Shown: positions 61,459 through 64,000 of the stretch, piece after piece
How positions within the stretch are numbered: position 1 is the first letter of the stretch
How the letters are laid out: each line of letters opens with the position of its first letter
DNA from: Tetragonia tetragonoides
Taxonomy: Eukaryota > Streptophyta > Magnoliopsida > Caryophyllales > Aizoaceae
Direction: 5' to 3'
Assembly: GCA_038025085.1 (NCBI GenBank)
Contig: CM076147.1
Coordinates: 38,354,766 to 38,418,765 of the forward strand
DNA: 64,000 bases
Notes under the pieces: model-generated
The model's input: only the letters and a program-made list of their open reading frames with translations
What the model was told of the DNA's origin: nothing
The model's database searches: none
Position numbers and translations under genes: made by a program

Positions 61459-61933
61459 TTTTAATTTGGTTTCTTCACAATTTCTCTATCTTTCTCTCTC
61501 TGCAAGGGGTCGACTATAACAAACTGCCCTTTTATGTAGAGAGCTTAAATAAGGAAGGCCCATGTCTTAAAACCTTAGGATGGTCCATGTCATGTGTGTC
61601 AAGTGGTTCAAATCCAAACACCTCAGGCTTTGTGTGACCATGCCTTTCACGAGCCCGTCTTCCTTTCGAGTTGGGATCTCTCCATTTTCTTTCTCTTCAT
61701 TTCCTAAATGAATGGCTAGATCTCCTTCTCTCATTTTGTTTTTCTAATTTTTTTTATTCAAAAATTGGTCAGAAGGAAATCTTACCCTCCATTTCTTTTA
61801 GTAAATGGAGAGAATCCCCACTCCTTTCTTGAATAATTAATTTTCCGCTGGCGATTGGCGATTTTTTAATAAGAGCGTTTTCCTTTCAACTTGCGTTAAT
61901 TAGAACCATTTACTTCACTGCTTATTAGTATTA

Positions 61934-62150
61934 GACTCTGTTCTTTTCGTCGTTTTTATGCTGTATTTCGTTACGTTCCATTCCATTTTAATTTGTTCCG
62001 TTCCGTGCCGTTTTGTTCCGCATTGTGTACTTCATTTTGTCTCACATGTTTTTGAATTATCCGCGTCGTTCCGTTCCGTTCCGTTCCAATCTGTTCCGTT
62101 CCGTTCCGTTCTTACCGTCCCACATCATTCCGTTGACGAGAACAAGGCCT
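61934..62150. mobile_element. GTTCC-rich MITE, copy 2
   Basis: ACTCTGTTCTTTTCGTCG at the left pairs imperfectly with CGTTGACGAGAACAAGGCCT at the right. The interior is full of GTTCCGTTCC repeats and matches 16185..16400. TAG lies on both sides. Confidence 0.6.
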
Positions 62151-62927
62151 AGTCGTTGGATAAGTAGTTAGGTAGTTACTCGTTACTTTGATTGTCTAGA
62201 ACCATACTCTCACCTCTCATACTGCCACTTTTATAAAAGTTAAATATATACTCCACTTTTTTTTTTGTGAGATTTGAGAATATTCTTCCCGGATTATATG
62301 ATAATCTCTCTGTAATTACCGCCCATAGGTTGTGCAAACTAGTACCACTTGTTTTGTTTTTTTGGGGGAATGGGTACGTAGGTGGGAAAGAATTCAAAAT
62401 ACCTAGCTAACGTTTTGATAAGATGTGAAGGACATCCCATCCTAATGCTATGGATAGACGATACTCAACTAATAAGACCATTGAAAATCAAACAATATCA
62501 TCCAAATATCCAATCCATCTTAATCACAATGGGAATGCAATAAATTAATAACCTCCAATCTATATGTTGAGTATTATTACCTTTAAGTTCACAACTTTCA
62601 ATTTTACTCCCTCATTAGGTATTCATAATCATGTTTGCGTTTGTCAACTTCGACAATTAGTTTGTTCAATTATAAATTGAGATACAACTTGAAAGTCACA
62701 TGGTTAGCCCTTCAAAAAAAAATTGTTACATGGTTAGTTATGATTAGTTGCTTTCTTTTGAAAGATCATCCTTTATTGTGTGGCTTTTAAGAATGTATAA
62801 TGATAAATAACTAAATAAATAATCGTCCAAATTAACATACACCAAAAGTCAAAGCATAACTACTAATTCCAAACCAAAGGAGTACTTATTAGTGTTATTT
62901 CAGTAGATCCACTATATCTATTCCAGC

Positions 62928-62989
62928 TTGCCACTAAAGGAGGCTGCTCTCATACACTTTGCCACTAAAGGAGGCTGCTCTCATACACT
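62928..62989. repeat. 31-bp tandem duplication
   Basis: Two identical units beginning TTGCCACTAAAGGAGGC at 62928 and 62959. Confidence 0.95.
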
Positions 62990-63051
62990 TCCATTATTTC
63001 CTTTTTTGTACAGGGTAACATACTACTCTTTCAGGAATATCCAGACACAAA

Positions 63052-63108
63052 AACTAGTATGAGGTGGCCGGCCTCAAGGTGAGGTCCCTCCAACAAGCAT
63101 GACGCGAC
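63052..63108. mobile_element. Palindromic MITE, GAGGC family, truncated copy 6
   Basis: CTAGTATGAGGTGGCC, GGCCTCAAGGTGAGG and CAACAAGCATGACG match one arm. It lies about 50 bp past the stop of copy F. Confidence 0.65.
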
Positions 63109-63155
63109 GTACGAAATTGAAATACAATTTTACATGCTCTTATTAAAAAAAATCC

Positions 63156-64000
63156 TTACCGACGATGCAAGATAATTTGGGCGCCAAATTGTGGTCTAAG
63201 GATTCCAAGAGCGCTAGGAGCATGAGCATAAGAAGGTGAAAGCTCAAAAGAGAAACGTTGTAGAATCAATGCCAATGCCATTTTAGCCTCAGTCATAGCA
63301 AAGTTTGATCCAATGCAAATTCTTGGACCCCAACCAAATGAGAAGAACGACATGTTCCCTCCTGCAGCTTTAGATATGCCTTCGGCAAACCTTTCTGGTT
63401 TGAACTCTTTAGCATCGGCACCCCATAGCTTTTCATCTTGGTGAACAACAAGGATTGGTAGATTCATAACCACACCGGCAGGTAACATGATGTCTCCTAC
63501 TTTGATGTCTTCTGTAACTGTTCGAGTGAGTTCAGTTAACGGGGGATATAATCGGAGAACCTCTTGTAGTATCATATTAACCTATTAACAAAAACAAAAT
63601 GATCAGAAAATTGGTCAATGGTGGATACCCTTGATGTGAACCCAAAAAAAGAAAACTACTCATACATATAACTATATTATCTATGCTCCGGCCTTAAACT
63701 TATTGTAAGAATGGCAAAATGTTTCAATCCTTCGTTTTCAAAAGTAAATTGGTTAAATAATGGTTGTCTCTGTGAAATCTGTCTACCAAATTTGATTATT
63801 TCGACGAAATTCACCCTATGTAATATGATTAAGCACCAAATCTTCCAAATGAAATCAAATTAGTAAGGGGTAATACAGAAGTACTTACAGTCTTAAGATG
63901 GTTTAATCCATGGAAATCAGGAGTGTTGTTCCCAAATGTGGTCAGGACCTCCTCTCGTGCACGTGACTGCCAATCATGATGCTTGCCTAACAATATAAGT
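63156..64000 (-). CDS. CYP72-family cytochrome P450, copy F, partial and divergent
   Basis: Exon 5 (63581..63156) starts [14 protein letters not shown] and contains PERFAEG, the heme loop [10 protein letters not shown] and the ending [10 protein letters not shown]. Part of exon 4 (64000..63889) reads [20 protein letters not shown]. The gene continues beyond the window. It differs from B-E in the loop after LRLYPP ([20 protein letters not shown]), so it is an older lineage in the same array. No defect is seen in the visible part. Confidence 0.88.

Larger units (their letters stand above)
61459..63051. other. Spacer between P450 copies E and F
   Basis: Contains the E promoter remnant (TACATAAAAG at 61529), a GTTCC-rich MITE and a 31-bp tandem duplication. 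No gene seen. Confidence 0.55.

Noticed and set aside
1..64000. CRISPR arrays, operons, bacterial-type genes or ribosome binding sites
   Set aside because: The DNA is plant nuclear with spliced genes; tandem repeats here lack the repeat-spacer pattern.

Overview
The window is plant nuclear DNA, almost certainly from a eudicot. The genes have GT-AG introns, chloroplast transit peptides and plant-specific families, and the spaces between them are filled with SINEs, MITEs, a LINE, a solo LTR and satellite-like repeats. Species cannot be fixed from sequence alone; Caryophyllales is only a weak guess. All identifications come from reading the sequence and from remembered family features; no database search was run.

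Left part (1-39.7 kb) is a conserved gene neighbourhood with repeat-rich spacers. In order: plastid methionine sulfoxide reductase B (+), a receptor-like kinase without a large ectodomain resembling Arabidopsis At1g78530 (+), a plastid chalcone-isomerase-fold fatty-acid-binding protein FAP3 (-) with an apparent frameshift, a short X8-domain secreted protein (+), a 7.2 kb decayed LINE with an RNase H domain and intact target-site duplications, a plastid solanesyl diphosphate synthase (+), and mitochondrial inner membrane protease subunit 1 (+). From memory, the kinase, X8 and SPS genes correspond to At1g78530-78520-78510, and FAP3 and IMP1 to At1g53520-53530. These Arabidopsis blocks are thought to be duplicates of each other, so this window may keep an interleaved, pre-duplication order. 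The proteins serve separate house-keeping roles: oxidised-protein repair, plastoquinone side-chain synthesis, plastid fatty-acid metabolism, mitochondrial protein maturation and cell-wall glucan binding.

Right part (40.4-64 kb) is a tandem array of CYP72-family cytochrome P450 genes, all on the minus strand, each built of five exons. I count six units: A (40.4-42.6 kb, gutted pseudogene), B (43.9-46.3 kb, intact, 516 aa), C (49.2-50.5 kb, last exon only, split by a solo LTR), D (53.5-57.0 kb, intact, 514 aa), E (58.3-61.5 kb, full exon set but frameshifted), and F (63.2 kb to the window end, divergent and partial). A six-copy satellite of about 311 bp, several MITEs, three SINEs and other insertions lie in and between these units. 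The array is a good example of birth-and-death evolution in a specialised-metabolism gene family.

The most unusual structures are: a nearly perfect 277-bp palindrome made from a PPR gene fragment inside intron 1 of the MSRB gene; two related elements rich in CACGACACG-like sequence with 10-12 bp target duplications; the 8-bp-deletion-like frameshift in FAP3; and the insertion and recombination junctions that broke the P450 copies.
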